This document shows positions 1 to 8,427 of a DNA stretch of 41,669 nucleotides, one piece after another. The DNA comes from Brevibacterium sp. p3-SID960 (lineage in GTDB: Bacteria; Actinomycetota; Actinomycetes; Actinomycetales; Brevibacteriaceae). Where the stretch lies: assembly GCF_025144725.1 (NCBI RefSeq), contig NZ_JALXKS010000029.1, positions 1 to 41,669 of the forward strand, written 5' to 3'. Position numbers and translations under genes: made by a program. Within the stretch, counting starts at the first letter, position 1. Each line of letters begins with the position of its first letter. The notes beneath the pieces are model-generated. The model searched no databases and had not been told where the DNA came from. It worked only from the letters and a program-made list of their open reading frames with translations.

Positions 1-401
1 TCGGTCAGCCAGACCTGGTTGAGGGTCTTCACCGTGCTGAACTGCCGGGCCACCAGGTCATCGTGGACCGGTGGCCCGGGGTGGGTGCCTTTGCCCTTCT
101 TGCGCTTGCTGATCACCGAGAACACCCCCTGAGGGCGGCAGAGCCGCCAGGCGGTGCGGTGGGCCATCTTCACCCCGGCGTCCTCCTCAGCAGTGTCGGC
201 CAGATAGCGGTATCCGAACTCTGGGTCATCACGGTGGGCATCGATCAGGGCGTTGAGCCGGTGAGCCTCTTCCCATTCCTGGTCCGTCACGGGGTTGGCC
301 AGCCACCGGTAATAGGGCTGGCGGGCGATCTTCAGCACCCGGCACGTCACCGATACGGGAACACCGTCTTCGGCAAGATCGCTGACGAGCGAGTACTTCA
401 T
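1..401 (-). CDS. IS3-family transposase OrfB, partial (window edge)
   Basis: Starts at the ATG at 401-399 and runs off the left edge with no stop (about 133 codons visible). The first residues MKYSLVSDLAEDG and the following YYRWLANP, FGYRYLAD and AHRTAWRLC segments are the HTH_21-type N-terminal part of IS3 OrfB. The last visible residues, NQVWLTD, sit where the integrase core of this family begins, so the final Asp is probably the first of the DDE catalytic triad; the rest lies outside the window. The start overlaps the orfA stop as ATGA, so OrfB or an OrfAB fusion is made either by reinitiation or by a -1 shift on the run of four A just before the stop. Confidence 0.85.
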   Translation of the reverse strand, partial: MKYSLVSDLAEDGVPVSVTCRVLKIARQPYYRWLANPVTDQEWEEAHRLNALIDAHRDDPEFGYRYLADTAEEDAGVKMAHRTAWRLCRPQGVFSVISKRKKGKGTHPGPPVHDDLVARQFSTVKTLNQVWLT

Positions 402-703
402 TTTGACGGGATCCGGGCCTGGCCGAAGTAGGCAGCAGCCCGGCGCATCACCTCCAGCTCCTGTTCCAGTGCCCGGTTACGCCGACGCAGCCGGCGGAGT
501 TCTTCGCGCTCATCAGTGGTGGCACCAGGCTTGCGATCAGCGGACTTGCCGGCATCGAGGTCAGCCTGGCGCAGCCACTTATGCAGGATGCCTTCGTGGA
601 TGCCGAAATCAGCGGCGATCTGACCGATCGTGGTGTTCTCATCCCGGTTCTGCGCGAGCCGGATGACATCGTCACGGAACTCTCTGGGGTAGGGCTGGGG
701 CAT
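398..703 (-). CDS. IS3-family transposase OrfA (HTH)
   Basis: A 101-residue DNA-binding subunit of an IS3 element, starting at MPQPYPREFRDD (an upstream in-frame ATG at 745 would add 14 residues without homology). Residues 1-50 form a transposase_8 helix-turn-helix (the segment ending in HEGILHKWLRQ is the recognition part). Residues 65-95 hold a leucine-zipper-like coiled coil (EELRRLRRRNRALEQELEVM) used for OrfA/OrfAB oligomerisation. The stop overlaps the orfB start by ATGA. Confidence 0.88.
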   Translation of the reverse strand: MPQPYPREFRDDVIRLAQNRDENTTIGQIAADFGIHEGILHKWLRQADLDAGKSADRKPGATTDEREELRRLRRRNRALEQELEVMRRAAAYFGQARIPSK

Positions 704-862
704 GATGACAATCCTTCCAGGCCAACCATCGGCTAGCCAGACCAACTGTCACCTACCCCTGCATCAGCCCCGTGACCGGTGCTCTCAGCCACCCGGCCAC
801 CGCATCGCTGGGATAGGGTTGACGATGCTGACGGGTACTGCATTTCTCTACAGGAGGCAGCG

Positions 863-1303
863 ATGAGCTTCAATGTCTATCTTTCAGGTGAAATCCACAC
901 TGCCTGGCGGGACGAGATCAAACGCGGTGCCGAGGCCGCCGGTTTGGACGTCATGTTCACCGCACCGGTGACCAACCACCCCGCAAGCGATGCAGCCGGC
1001 GACCATCTGGGGGAGACGCCCAGCCAGTTCTGGCGCGATCACCAGTCAGCCAAGGTCAACGCCATCCGCACCCGCACCCTCATCGAGAACAGCGATATGG
1101 TCGTTGTGCGCTTCGGCGACAAGTACAAGCAATGGAACGCCGCCTTCGATGCCGGGTACTGTGCGGCGCTGGGCACCCCGTACATCACCCTGCACGATGA
1201 GGACATCGTCCACCCACTCAAGGAAGTGGACGCCGCAGCTCAGGCATGGTGCCAAACGACCGATCAGGTCGTCGAGATCCTGCGCTACGTGCTCAACGCC
1301 TAA
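863..1303 (+). CDS. YtoQ family protein
   Basis: 146 residues from the ATG at 863, which follows CAGGAGGCAG at 851-860, a strong ribosome binding site; the longer frame to 779 lacks any. The N-terminus MSFNVYLSGEIHTAWRDEI and the motifs VTNHPASD, QFWRDHQSAKVNAIRT, GDKYKQWNAAFDAGYCAALG and PYITLHDE are characteristic of the YtoQ family, small proteins related to nucleoside 2-deoxyribosyltransferase folds. No reaction is established for the family as far as I know. It stands alone next to the IS element. Confidence 0.85.
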   Translation: MSFNVYLSGEIHTAWRDEIKRGAEAAGLDVMFTAPVTNHPASDAAGDHLGETPSQFWRDHQSAKVNAIRTRTLIENSDMVVVRFGDKYKQWNAAFDAGYCAALGTPYITLHDEDIVHPLKEVDAAAQAWCQTTDQVVEILRYVLNA

Positions 1304-1645
1304 GAGCTCTATCACCGCGGTTGCGGGGCGGGATTTCACTCGCCCGCCGCGCCGGTGTGAGGGCTCACCATGCGCTGACTCCCGCCGCGACTGCCCTCGC
1401 GATTACCGTCGGCTGGAGCACAGCAATCTCGAGCTCGGATTACACGAACGCCGCACCGTCGCTGTAAGGAAGGGTCTGTTTTTGACTCCGGCGCACGTGC
1501 TGTCGAAAATGCGGTGGGACATGGATCTCACCGACACCGAATCCGGTCGACAGCGCCGACCGTGTGGCTGCAGTGCAAAGCCCGTCATGATCCCATTAAC
1601 GGGATCTCTGCTGGCGCGGAAGGGCGGTCGCGCCGAATCGGAAGC
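1304..1645. other. 342-bp stretch without a recognisable gene
   Basis: Lies between the end of ytoQ and the end of ku, which converge. Short frames exist on both strands but none has a ribosome binding site together with recognisable protein sequence. No clear terminator hairpin with a T-run was seen. It may hold worn sequence left by earlier insertions. Confidence 0.5.
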
Positions 1646-2581
1646 TCATGCGCTCTTCGACGAGTCAGACTTCTTCGTCGAAGACTTCTTTCCATCGGAC
1701 TTCTTCCCGCCTGACTTCTTTCCATCGGACTTGTCGCCACCGGACTTCTTGCCGCCCGAGGACCCGCCCGATTTCTGCTTCGACCCACTGCGCTTGCGAT
1801 CCAGTGAGGACTTCAGCGCCTCCATCAGGTCGACGACATCAGCGTCATCATCACCGTCGGCCTCGTCAGGCGTCTCACCGAAGGTCGCCTCGGTATCGAG
1901 AGTGTCACCAGCTTCCAGCTTGGCGTCGATGAGCTTGCGCAGCTCGACCTGGTAATCATCCTCGAACTCCTCGGGGGTGAAATCCGAGGCGAACTGCTCG
2001 ACCAGCGCGCCGGCGAGCTCCTTCTCCTTGCTGCTGATCTTCGCCTTCGACTTCACGCCCTTGAAGTCGACGCTGCGGACCTCATCGGCCCATAGCATGC
2101 CCTGCAGCACGAGCACCTTCCCGCGCACCCGCAGCACACCCAGCCGGGTCTTCTGCCGCAGCGAATACGTCACCACCGCGGTCCGATCGCTGTCCTCCAG
2201 CGCCTGGCGCAGCAGCAGATACGACTTCGGCGACTTCGCCGCAGGCTCCAGATAGTACGTGCGGTCGAGCATGATCGGATCGATCTGCTCAGTCGGGACG
2301 AACTGCACGACCTCGATCTCGTCGTTGTCGCTCTCCGGCAGCGCCTCGAAGTCATCATCGGTGACGATGACGGTGTCGTCATCGGACTCGTAGGCTTTGT
2401 CGATGTCCTTGTACTCGACCTTCTCACCGCACACCTCACAGCGCCGCTCATAGCGGATCCGCCCGCCATCGGCGTCGTGGACCTGGTGGAAGGACACGTC
2501 GTGATTCTCCGTGGCGCTGTAGGCCTTGACGGGAACATTCACGAGCCCGAAGGTGATGGCGCCGGTCCATATCGCTCGCAT
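1646..2581 (-). CDS. ku: Ku protein, bacterial non-homologous end joining
   Basis: 311 residues. Bacterial Ku is a homodimer that threads onto broken DNA ends, protects them and recruits LigD. The N-terminus MRAIWTGAITFGLVNVPVKAY is the family signature, followed by the beta-barrel core with RYERRCEVCGEKVEYKDI, FVPTEQIDPIMLDRTYYLEP and the LRVRGKVLVLQGMLWADEVR region. The minimal core ends near residue 250. The last 45 residues are a low-complexity basic tail of Gly-Gly-Lys-Lys-Ser and Asp-Gly-Lys-Lys units; lysine-rich tails of this type are known in mycobacterial Ku to bind DNA. Head to head with ligD. No ribosome binding site precedes the ATG; a TAGAAT box lies 7 nt upstream, so the mRNA is probably leaderless. 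Confidence 0.97.
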   Translation of the reverse strand: MRAIWTGAITFGLVNVPVKAYSATENHDVSFHQVHDADGGRIRYERRCEVCGEKVEYKDIDKAYESDDDTVIVTDDDFEALPESDNDEIEVVQFVPTEQIDPIMLDRTYYLEPAAKSPKSYLLLRQALEDSDRTAVVTYSLRQKTRLGVLRVRGKVLVLQGMLWADEVRSVDFKGVKSKAKISSKEKELAGALVEQFASDFTPEEFEDDYQVELRKLIDAKLEAGDTLDTEATFGETPDEADGDDDADVVDLMEALKSSLDRKRSGSKQKSGGSSGGKKSGGDKSDGKKSGGKKSDGKKSSTKKSDSSKSA

Positions 2582-2586
2582 AGCAT
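2581..2586 (+). promoter_or_regulatory. possible -10 box of ligD promoter
   Basis: TAGCAT on the plus strand. Transcription would start near 2593-2594, giving an 18-nt leader that contains the AAAGGGA ribosome binding site (2599-2605) ahead of the ATG at 2612. It abuts the ku start codon, so ku and ligD promoters would overlap. No -35 element supports it. Confidence 0.35.
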
Positions 2587-2588
2587 GG

Positions 2589-2594
2589 ATTCTA
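2589..2594 (-). promoter_or_regulatory. -10 box of leaderless ku promoter
   Basis: TAGAAT on the minus strand, followed by 7 nt and the ku ATG. This fits a -10 element whose transcription start is the A of the start codon. No good -35 element is visible. It lies inside the 30-bp gap to the ligD start. Confidence 0.6.
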
Positions 2595-2611
2595 CGCAGA
2601 AAGGGACCACG

Positions 2612-5041
2612 ATGGCGTCAGCTCGCAAGAAGTTCCAGGTCGGAGACCGCACGCTCACCGTCTCCAATCTCGACAAGGTCCTCTACCCGGAGACCGGCAC
2701 TACGAAGGCCGACGTCATCCGCTACTACCTCACTGTCGCTGACGTCCTCATCCCGCAGGTCAGCGGCCGGCCGGTCACCCGCAAACGCTGGGTCGACGGG
2801 GTCGGCACCGCCGGCGAGGCGGGGGACGCCTTCTTCCGCAAAGACCTGGAGGACTCGGCCCCGGACTGGATCCCCACCGGCACGATCAAGCACAAGAGCG
2901 GCACCAACACCTATCCGGTGGCCGAGGAACCGGCCGTACTTGCGTGGTTCGGCCAGGTCGCAGCTCTCGAACTGCACACCCCACAGTGGCGCTTCGGCCG
3001 CAACGGCCAGCCGCGCAACCCCGACCGCCTCGTCCTCGACCTCGACCCCGGCCCGGGAACCGACCTCACCGACTGCGCCACCGTCGCCACCTGGTGCCGG
3101 GAGATCCTCGAGGACATGGGTATGCCGACCTACCCGGTGACCTCCGGCTCGAAGGGCATCCACCTCTACGCCGCTCTCGATGGTCGGCACAACGCCGAGC
3201 AGATCTCCGGCGTCGCCCACGAACTCGCCCGCGCACTCGAAGCCGACCACCGCGATGAGGTCGTCTCGACGATGAAGAAGACCGACCGCACCGGCAAGGT
3301 CTTTCTCGACTGGAGTCAGAACAGCGCCTCGAAGACCACCGTGAGCCCCTACTCCCTGCGCGGCCGTCTGCGCCCCACCGTCGCCGCCCCGCGCACCTGG
3401 GAGGAACTGGCCGACCCAGAGCTTGCTCAGTTGGAGTTCGACGACGTCATCGCCCGCGTCGAGGAGGGGCTTGACCCAATTGCGGACCTCGGTGCTGACC
3501 GCCTGGAGACCTACCGGTCGATGCGCGACGCCGCCAAGACCAGCGAGCCGGTCCCGGCACACAGGCCAGCCGGCACCTCGGGAACGGATGACCTGAGCTT
3601 CGTCATCCAGGAGCACCACGCCAGCAGCCTGCACTGGGACTTCCGGCTGGAGCACTCCGGAGTGCTCGTCAGCTGGGCGGTGCCCAAAGGCGTGCCGCTG
3701 AAGCACAACGTCAACCGACTGGCCGTCCAGACCGAGGACCACCCGCTCGAATACGGCAGCTTTGAGGGCACGATCGCCAAGGGCGAGTACGGCGCCGGAG
3801 AGGTCTCCATCTGGGATGCCGGCACCTATGAGCTCGAGAAGTGGCGTGAGGACACGGAGATCATCGCCGTGCTGCACGGCCGCAAGGACGGCGGGCTCAA
3901 AGGTGTGCCGCGCCGGTTCGCGCTCATCCGCACGAAGGGAATGAACGGGAAGAACACGTGGCTGCTGCAGCTGATGAAGGACCAGCCCGGCGACGGGAAC
4001 GCTCCCGCGCCCGAGGCGGGGAAGACCGGCGAGAAGGGGTCTCCTTCTACAGGTGGCAAGGACTCCGGCGACGTTCCTAAGCTCAGCGACATCCCCGCCC
4101 CGATGCTCGCCCGCGCAGGCTCGGAGGCTGATATCCGCCTCGGGAAGGGCAACGGCGAGACGTGGGTCGCGGAGATGAAATGGGACGGCTATCGGATGCT
4201 CGCCGGTGTGGGCACCGGGGGAGTGGTGCTCGCCAGCCGCAACGGCAAGGACATGAGCGCGCAGTTCCCGCAGGCAGGTGAGTTCACTGAGCTGCTGGAG
4301 GGAACTGGAATCCTCGACGGAGAGCTTGTGGCCCTCGATGAGGACGGGCGGCCGAATTTCAGTCTGCTGCAGGCGATGCTCAGCGGCGAGGACGACGTGC
4401 CCGATGACGCCGAGCTGCGTTACATGGTCTTCGACATCCTCGCCCACAACGGTCGCTCGCTCATCCGCGAAACCTACCGGGCCCGCCGGAAGATTCTCGC
4501 CGAGGTGCTTGATGAAGGTGAGTACGTCACCGTGCCGCCTGCTCACGACGGGTCGCTTGAGGCGGCGGTCAAGGCCAGCCGGGCGCTCGGGCTCGAAGGG
4601 GTCGTCGCCAAGCGCGCCGATTCGGTCTACCTGACCGGTCAGCGCGGCTCAGCGTGGGTCAAACTCAAAACGCAGCTGCATCAGGAGGTCGTCGTCATCG
4701 GCGCCCGCGACGGGAAGGGTGCCAGGGCTGGTGGGATCGGTTCGCTGCTTGTCGCCGTGCCTGATGGTGACAGCGAGCTGCGCTACGCCGGCCGGGTCGG
4801 CACAGGATTCACCGACCGGCAGCTGGCTGAGATCGAGGCGACGCTGCGGAAACTTCAGCGCAAGAGCCCGCCAGTCGACGATGTGCCGGCCGAAGACCAA
4901 GCTGATGCGTGGTGGGTGAGGCCGACGCTCGTCGCCGAGGTGGCGCTTGCCGGGCGGACGCGGCAGGGCCGGGCCCGGCAGGCCGCCTGGCGCGGTTGGC
5001 GCGATGACAAGGATCCTGACGAGGTGCGGTGGGAGGTGTGA
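2612..5041 (+). CDS. ligD: ATP-dependent DNA ligase LigD (polymerase, phosphoesterase, ligase)
   Basis: 809 residues. Three-domain end-joining enzyme in the mycobacterial order. Residues about 10-300 form the primase-polymerase domain; RLVLDLDPGPG carries the metal ligands D143 and D145. Residues about 320-475 form the 3'-phosphoesterase domain (FVIQEHHASSLHWDFRLEH, and EYGSFEGTIAKGEYGAG). Residues about 490-809 are the ligase: EMKWDGYR with K523 as the adenylated lysine, DGELVALDEDG, and EGVVAKRADS followed by GSAWVKLK. The linker at 475-500 is rich in Gly, Asp and Lys. The ATG at 2612 was chosen because AAAGGGA lies 6 nt before it; an ATG at 2585 has no binding site. Divergent from ku; DUF429 follows after 6 nt. 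Confidence 0.97.
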   Translation: MASARKKFQVGDRTLTVSNLDKVLYPETGTTKADVIRYYLTVADVLIPQVSGRPVTRKRWVDGVGTAGEAGDAFFRKDLEDSAPDWIPTGTIKHKSGTNTYPVAEEPAVLAWFGQVAALELHTPQWRFGRNGQPRNPDRLVLDLDPGPGTDLTDCATVATWCREILEDMGMPTYPVTSGSKGIHLYAALDGRHNAEQISGVAHELARALEADHRDEVVSTMKKTDRTGKVFLDWSQNSASKTTVSPYSLRGRLRPTVAAPRTWEELADPELAQLEFDDVIARVEEGLDPIADLGADRLETYRSMRDAAKTSEPVPAHRPAGTSGTDDLSFVIQEHHASSLHWDFRLEHSGVLVSWAVPKGVPLKHNVNRLAVQTEDHPLEYGSFEGTIAKGEYGAGEVSIWDAGTYELEKWREDTEIIAVLHGRKDGGLKGVPRRFALIRTKGMNGKNTWLLQLMKDQPGDGNAPAPEAGKTGEKGSPSTGGKDSGDVPKLSDIPAPMLARAGSEADIRLGKGNGETWVAEMKWDGYRMLAGVGTGGVVLASRNGKDMSAQFPQAGEFTELLEGTGILDGELVALDEDGRPNFSLLQAMLSGEDDVPDDAELRYMVFDILAHNGRSLIRETYRARRKILAEVLDEGEYVTVPPAHDGSLEAAVKASRALGLEGVVAKRADSVYLTGQRGSAWVKLKTQLHQEVVVIGARDGKGARAGGIGSLLVAVPDGDSELRYAGRVGTGFTDRQLAEIEATLRKLQRKSPPVDDVPAEDQADAWWVRPTLVAEVALAGRTRQGRARQAAWRGWRDDKDPDEVRWEV

Positions 5042-5047
5042 CGCGTC

Positions 5048-5797
5048 GTGACGGAGCCGTGGGAAGCTGCAGTCTTCGCCGGTGTCGATCTCGCTGCCGA
5101 ATCGGGCAGGACCGGATTCGCCCGACTGCAGCGCACGCCGCAGGGCCGGGTCGTCGTGGAAGACGCCGGCTGCGGGCTCGATGATGAGGAGCTTATCGAG
5201 ATGCTCAGTGGGGTCTCGAAGGCCGGCATTGATGTGCCCTTCGGCTGGCCGGCGGGGTTCGTTGAATTCGTCGCAGATCATGCACTGCAGCAGCACGCGG
5301 CGCCTATGGCAGCAGATGTGCGGTGGCGCCGGGGGATGGTCCTGCGCCGGACGGATCAGCTGGTGCACCAGTGGTGCGGTCTCACGCCTTTGAGCGTGGC
5401 TGCCGATCGTATTGCGTACCCGGCGCTGCGCTGGGCTGCAGTCGAGGCGCGCCTGCGCGATCGCGGCATGGATTGCCAGCGCGATGGCGCTGGGCGGGTA
5501 TGTGAGGTGTACCCGGCAGCAGCGTTGAAGGTGTGGCGGCTTCCATTTCGCGGCTACAAGCGGGACGGGCGGTTGCGGGAGGACATCGTGACGGGGCTGA
5601 TCGAGCGGTGTGCAGTTGACTGGAACGGATACGATTCGGTCTGCATGTCTTCGGATGACGCTCTCGATGCGGTCATCTCTGCTTTGGTGGCCGTCGAGGC
5701 GGCAGAGGGGCGCACGCGCGTGCCGACAGCAGCGGAGCAGAAAGATGCCCTGACAGAGGGGTGGATCCACGTTCCGTTTGGCACGGTGGCCGTGTGA
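5048..5797 (+). CDS. DUF429 protein, predicted RNase H-fold nuclease
   Basis: 249 residues from a GTG start 6 nt after the ligD stop, so it is very probably cotranscribed with ligD. DUF429 proteins are predicted to have an RNase H-like fold. The acidic positions expected of it are visible: GVDLAAE near the N-terminus, the GIDVPFGWP strand, CEVYPAAAL in the middle and SSDDALDAVISAL near the C-terminus. No substrate is known. Placement behind ligD suggests, but does not prove, a part in processing DNA ends. It could equally be a passenger gene. Confidence 0.85.
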   Translation: MTEPWEAAVFAGVDLAAESGRTGFARLQRTPQGRVVVEDAGCGLDDEELIEMLSGVSKAGIDVPFGWPAGFVEFVADHALQQHAAPMAADVRWRRGMVLRRTDQLVHQWCGLTPLSVAADRIAYPALRWAAVEARLRDRGMDCQRDGAGRVCEVYPAAALKVWRLPFRGYKRDGRLREDIVTGLIERCAVDWNGYDSVCMSSDDALDAVISALVAVEAAEGRTRVPTAAEQKDALTEGWIHVPFGTVAV

Positions 5798-6082
5798 GTG
5801 GTGCATGTACGGCACCGCAGTGTCACGAGCGAGTTTCAGTCCCGGAGGGTTGGTCGATGGTGCCGTTGGGTACTCGTGCCTCTGGTTCCACGTCGCCGAA
5901 CATTTTGCTACCGTGATGAAAGTCACATGCGGATGGTGATGCGTGCCTCTGTTCTGAAGTCTCAGTCAGGGTCTGCGGGACGGCGCGGCTCTGTCTGGTC
6001 CTTGTCCACAGTTCCGTTTCGGCTATTCCTTCGCAGGTATGAGTGACCTAGTTTTAGTTTAACCCGAAGAGGAGTCGACAGG

Positions 6083-6688
6083 ATGCGGTTCACAGGACGA
6101 GGCGTAGTGATGGGTGCGTCGCTGAGCGCGCTGGTGCTGGTCGCTAGTGGGTGCACCGGGGCCCCGGAAGAGGAACCGACTCCGTCGTTTGCTTCATCCA
6201 CCGCCGATGCAGAGCCGAACCCTGAGCTCACCGAGCCTCCGTACGAGACAGAGTTGAACCTAACGCCGGATGAGAAGAAGGCGGCGGACGAGGCTTACGA
6301 CGTTTTGGTCAATTACATCAAGTCGAACAACGAGGTATTGGCTGACTCGGGAGGGGTTCCTGACCGAGCGCTCCAGTACACAAGCGGAGAGCTGCGTGAC
6401 AAACAGGCCGAAGAATACGAGTCAATGACCGAGAAGAGTGAAGTGGGGGTCGGTGGAGTTACCCACACCTACCATCGTCTCGAGCAACTTGACCTACGTA
6501 ACAACGAGCCGAGTGAAGCAATTTTCGAGTCGTGTGTGGATTTCAGTCACTTTGACATTCGAGATCGCGACGGAAATTCGCTTGCTGGAGTGGACACAGG
6601 CCCAACTTTTACCATATACACGCTTCAACTGGTAGGGCGCGATTGGAAGAACGTCGATATCGAATTTCCGGAATTTACATGCGACTAA
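6083..6688 (+). CDS. secreted lipoprotein of unknown function
   Basis: 201 residues. A type II signal peptide is clear: MRFTGRG, a hydrophobic stretch and the lipobox VASG-C24, after which the mature protein begins with an acidic, Pro/Thr-rich linker. Residues 60-201 look like one globular domain with two cysteines (ESCVDF and the C-terminal FTCD) that could pair outside the cell; the region has the helix-then-sheet pattern of NTF2-like proteins, a weak guess. GAAGAGGAG precedes the ATG. The DNA is visibly richer in A and T than its neighbours, with many TTT and AAT codons, which hints at transfer or weak codon selection. The next gene overlaps its end by 10 bp. Confidence 0.85.
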   Translation: MRFTGRGVVMGASLSALVLVASGCTGAPEEEPTPSFASSTADAEPNPELTEPPYETELNLTPDEKKAADEAYDVLVNYIKSNNEVLADSGGVPDRALQYTSGELRDKQAEEYESMTEKSEVGVGGVTHTYHRLEQLDLRNNEPSEAIFESCVDFSHFDIRDRDGNSLAGVDTGPTFTIYTLQLVGRDWKNVDIEFPEFTCD

Positions 6689-7566
6689 CGTTCCGTGGAC
6701 TACTAGGGCTCTTGGTCGTTTCTTTGGTAGCGGCAATAATGGCTATGGCGAGTTTGCAGGCCACTGTGGCTTCTGCCGGACCTTGCTCCTCTGACCTCCT
6801 TGGCCAGAAGTTTCGATCGAAATGCAAAGACAGCAAGACGGGACCAAAACGCGATCGGACACCACCGAAGAAGGACCGCGACGGTTCGGGCCGGGGTGGC
6901 GGCAACCGCAACGGCGACAATTCCGATCGTGATCGCCGGGACAACAACGCTGATTCCGGGCCTCGGGCCTGCCAGTTGCTTGAGGGCGACCCGGGGAGCC
7001 GGGCCAGGCAGTGTGAGCGCCGGCGGCCGCCGGCGCCGGATCGTGACAGCAACAGCCCGCCTGACACAGACTTCTATGTGGAGCCTCCACCGGATGTGAC
7101 ATGGGAAGACGTCGGGGAGACCTCGATCCCACCGTCTGACATCTTCGTCATGCCCGAAGGGTGGGGTGTGGTGAACAAGCCTGTAGCCGTATGGGCCGGC
7201 AACAATTCCTCGCGGACAGAGACGATGGAGCTCGCCGGATACACGGTCGAGATCCGGGTGACGCCAGCGCAATACAAATGGAACTTCGGTGACGGCGACA
7301 CAACCACCACGACCTCAGCCGGCCGCAAGCCCAGATACGCACACGACGCCGATATCAGCCATTCCTACACGGAAAGCGGTGAGTACACGATCAATCTGAC
7401 GACCAGTTACGTCGGTCAGTTCCGTGTCGACGGCGGAGCATGGGAGGACATCCCCGGTACCGCTGAGATCGCCTCGACACCGGTGCCAGTCGAGATCTAC
7501 CGGTACGTGCGCTACCTCGTCGACGAGGACTGCACCAAGAACCCCGGCGGTCCAGACTGCCCATGA
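6679..7566 (+). CDS. secreted PKD-domain protein
   Basis: 295 residues from the ATG at 6679 (a TTG at 6643 would add 12 residues but no signal). Residues 1-33 are a Sec signal peptide (MRLTFRGLLGLLVVSLVAAI, cleavage near ASAG). Residues 45-120 are a charged, disordered linker full of Arg, Asp and Pro. Residues about 130-280 hold a PKD-like immunoglobulin-type fold with the signature YKWNFGDGDTT and SHSYTESGEYTINLTTSY. No membrane anchor or LPxTG follows, so it is probably released or held by another protein. The start lies inside the lipoprotein gene, so the two are translationally coupled and may act together at the cell surface. Confidence 0.85.
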   Translation: MRLTFRGLLGLLVVSLVAAIMAMASLQATVASAGPCSSDLLGQKFRSKCKDSKTGPKRDRTPPKKDRDGSGRGGGNRNGDNSDRDRRDNNADSGPRACQLLEGDPGSRARQCERRRPPAPDRDSNSPPDTDFYVEPPPDVTWEDVGETSIPPSDIFVMPEGWGVVNKPVAVWAGNNSSRTETMELAGYTVEIRVTPAQYKWNFGDGDTTTTTSAGRKPRYAHDADISHSYTESGEYTINLTTSYVGQFRVDGGAWEDIPGTAEIASTPVPVEIYRYVRYLVDEDCTKNPGGPDCP

Positions 7567-7736
7567 GAACGCCGTCGGTGCGCTGGGCGATCGTCATCGA
7601 ACCTCAGATGTGAGTGCCGGCGTTGACGACACGTCCCGAGGAGTCACGCCAGAAGTAACGGCGCACGCCACACTCATCTGATCACAGCGGGTGGACCAGC
7701 TCGGCGCCGGTGTCGAGAGCTTTCTCGGATCCGGGG

Positions 7737-8333
7737 TCAGGCGACCGTGCGCCCACCGAGCTGCCCGCCGGACTCATCGCGCAGCCGTGGTGTCACCTGC
7801 CGGTGCGGGCGGATGCCGGTCTTATCAGCGTAGAAGGCGCGGATCCGATCCATATCGGATGCGATATCACCGGTCATCTCCAGGGTCGGGCCGAGCCCGG
7901 TCGTGTGCGTCGTCGAATCGACGTAGCCCAGGGTCACCGGCATGCCGGTCTCGCGAGCGATGCGGTAGAACCCGGATTTCCAGTGGGTGTGCCCGCTGCG
8001 GGTGCCGTCCGGGGTGATGACGAGCCCGAAGATCTCCCCAGCGCGGGCGGCCTCGACGACCTCGGCGACGACGCGGCTGGGATTGTCCCGGTCGACCGTG
8101 ATGCCGCCGGTGGCGCGCATGAACGGCCCCCGCCAGGAGCGGAACAGGCTCTTCTTTCCCATCCAGCGCACATCGATGCCCAGCTCCCAGGCGATGCAGA
8201 GCATGAGTATGAAGTCCCAGTTCGAGGTGTGGGGTGCGCCGATGAGGATCGTCGGCTGAGTCGGTGCCGGCTGGGTGCGCAGCGTCCAGCGGCTGAAGCG
8301 CCAGAAGGCGCGGGCGGCGAGTCGTCGGAGCAT
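7737..8333 (-). CDS. 1-acyl-sn-glycerol-3-phosphate acyltransferase family protein
   Basis: 198 residues. Members transfer an acyl chain to glycerophosphate-type acceptors at the membrane. The HX4D catalytic motif is HTSNWD near residue 35, and the acceptor-binding EGTRS motif appears as PDGTRS near residue 110. The protein is short and lacks strong membrane segments, like many actinobacterial members of the PlsC superfamily whose acceptor is unknown. No ribosome binding site precedes the ATG; TAAGGT lies 6 nt upstream, so a leaderless mRNA is likely. Confidence 0.88.
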   Translation of the reverse strand: MLRRLAARAFWRFSRWTLRTQPAPTQPTILIGAPHTSNWDFILMLCIAWELGIDVRWMGKKSLFRSWRGPFMRATGGITVDRDNPSRVVAEVVEAARAGEIFGLVITPDGTRSGHTHWKSGFYRIARETGMPVTLGYVDSTTHTTGLGPTLEMTGDIASDMDRIRAFYADKTGIRPHRQVTPRLRDESGGQLGGRTVA

Positions 8334-8339
8334 AGCTTA

Positions 8340-8345
8340 ACCTTA
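8340..8345 (-). promoter_or_regulatory. -10 box of leaderless acyltransferase promoter
   Basis: TAAGGT on the minus strand, 6 nt before the ATG at 8333. Same arrangement as at ku, the MobA-like gene, DJ-1, the alpha/beta hydrolase, CPBP and hisN in this window. Confidence 0.5.
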
Positions 8346-8427
8346 GAGCACTCTCGAGCCCCGAAGCGCACCGGTCCATCCGGCGTGCAGCCAGGCGCGC
8401 AACGTCGGTCACCGCTCCCGAGGTGGT

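Larger units (their letters stand above)
1..766 (-). mobile_element. IS3-family insertion sequence, right part only
   Basis: The two open reading frames orfA and orfB have the size, order and overlap of an IS3-family element read on the minus strand. The window cuts the element inside orfB, so the left terminal repeat is not visible. The right end is probably near 760-766, where the minus strand begins TGATGCAGGG; IS3 elements commonly start with TG, but without the other end the inverted repeat and the target duplication cannot be confirmed. Confidence 0.75.

Noticed and set aside
819..847. TTGACG as a -35 element for ytoQ
   Set aside because: No acceptable -10 hexamer at 16-18 bp; left unannotated.
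1646..1800. Repeated GACTTCTT-type units
   Set aside because: These encode the Ku C-terminal Lys/Ser/Gly repeats; not a CRISPR or separate element.
990..1955. 321-residue plus-strand frame across the ytoQ end and the ku tail
   Set aside because: Reads through ytoQ in another frame and antisense to ku; the apparent Phe/Pro repeats are the complement of the Ku lysine tail codons.
2618..4546. 642-residue minus-strand open frame
   Set aside because: Shadow of ligD, whose frame carries all catalytic motifs; high GC makes long antisense frames common.
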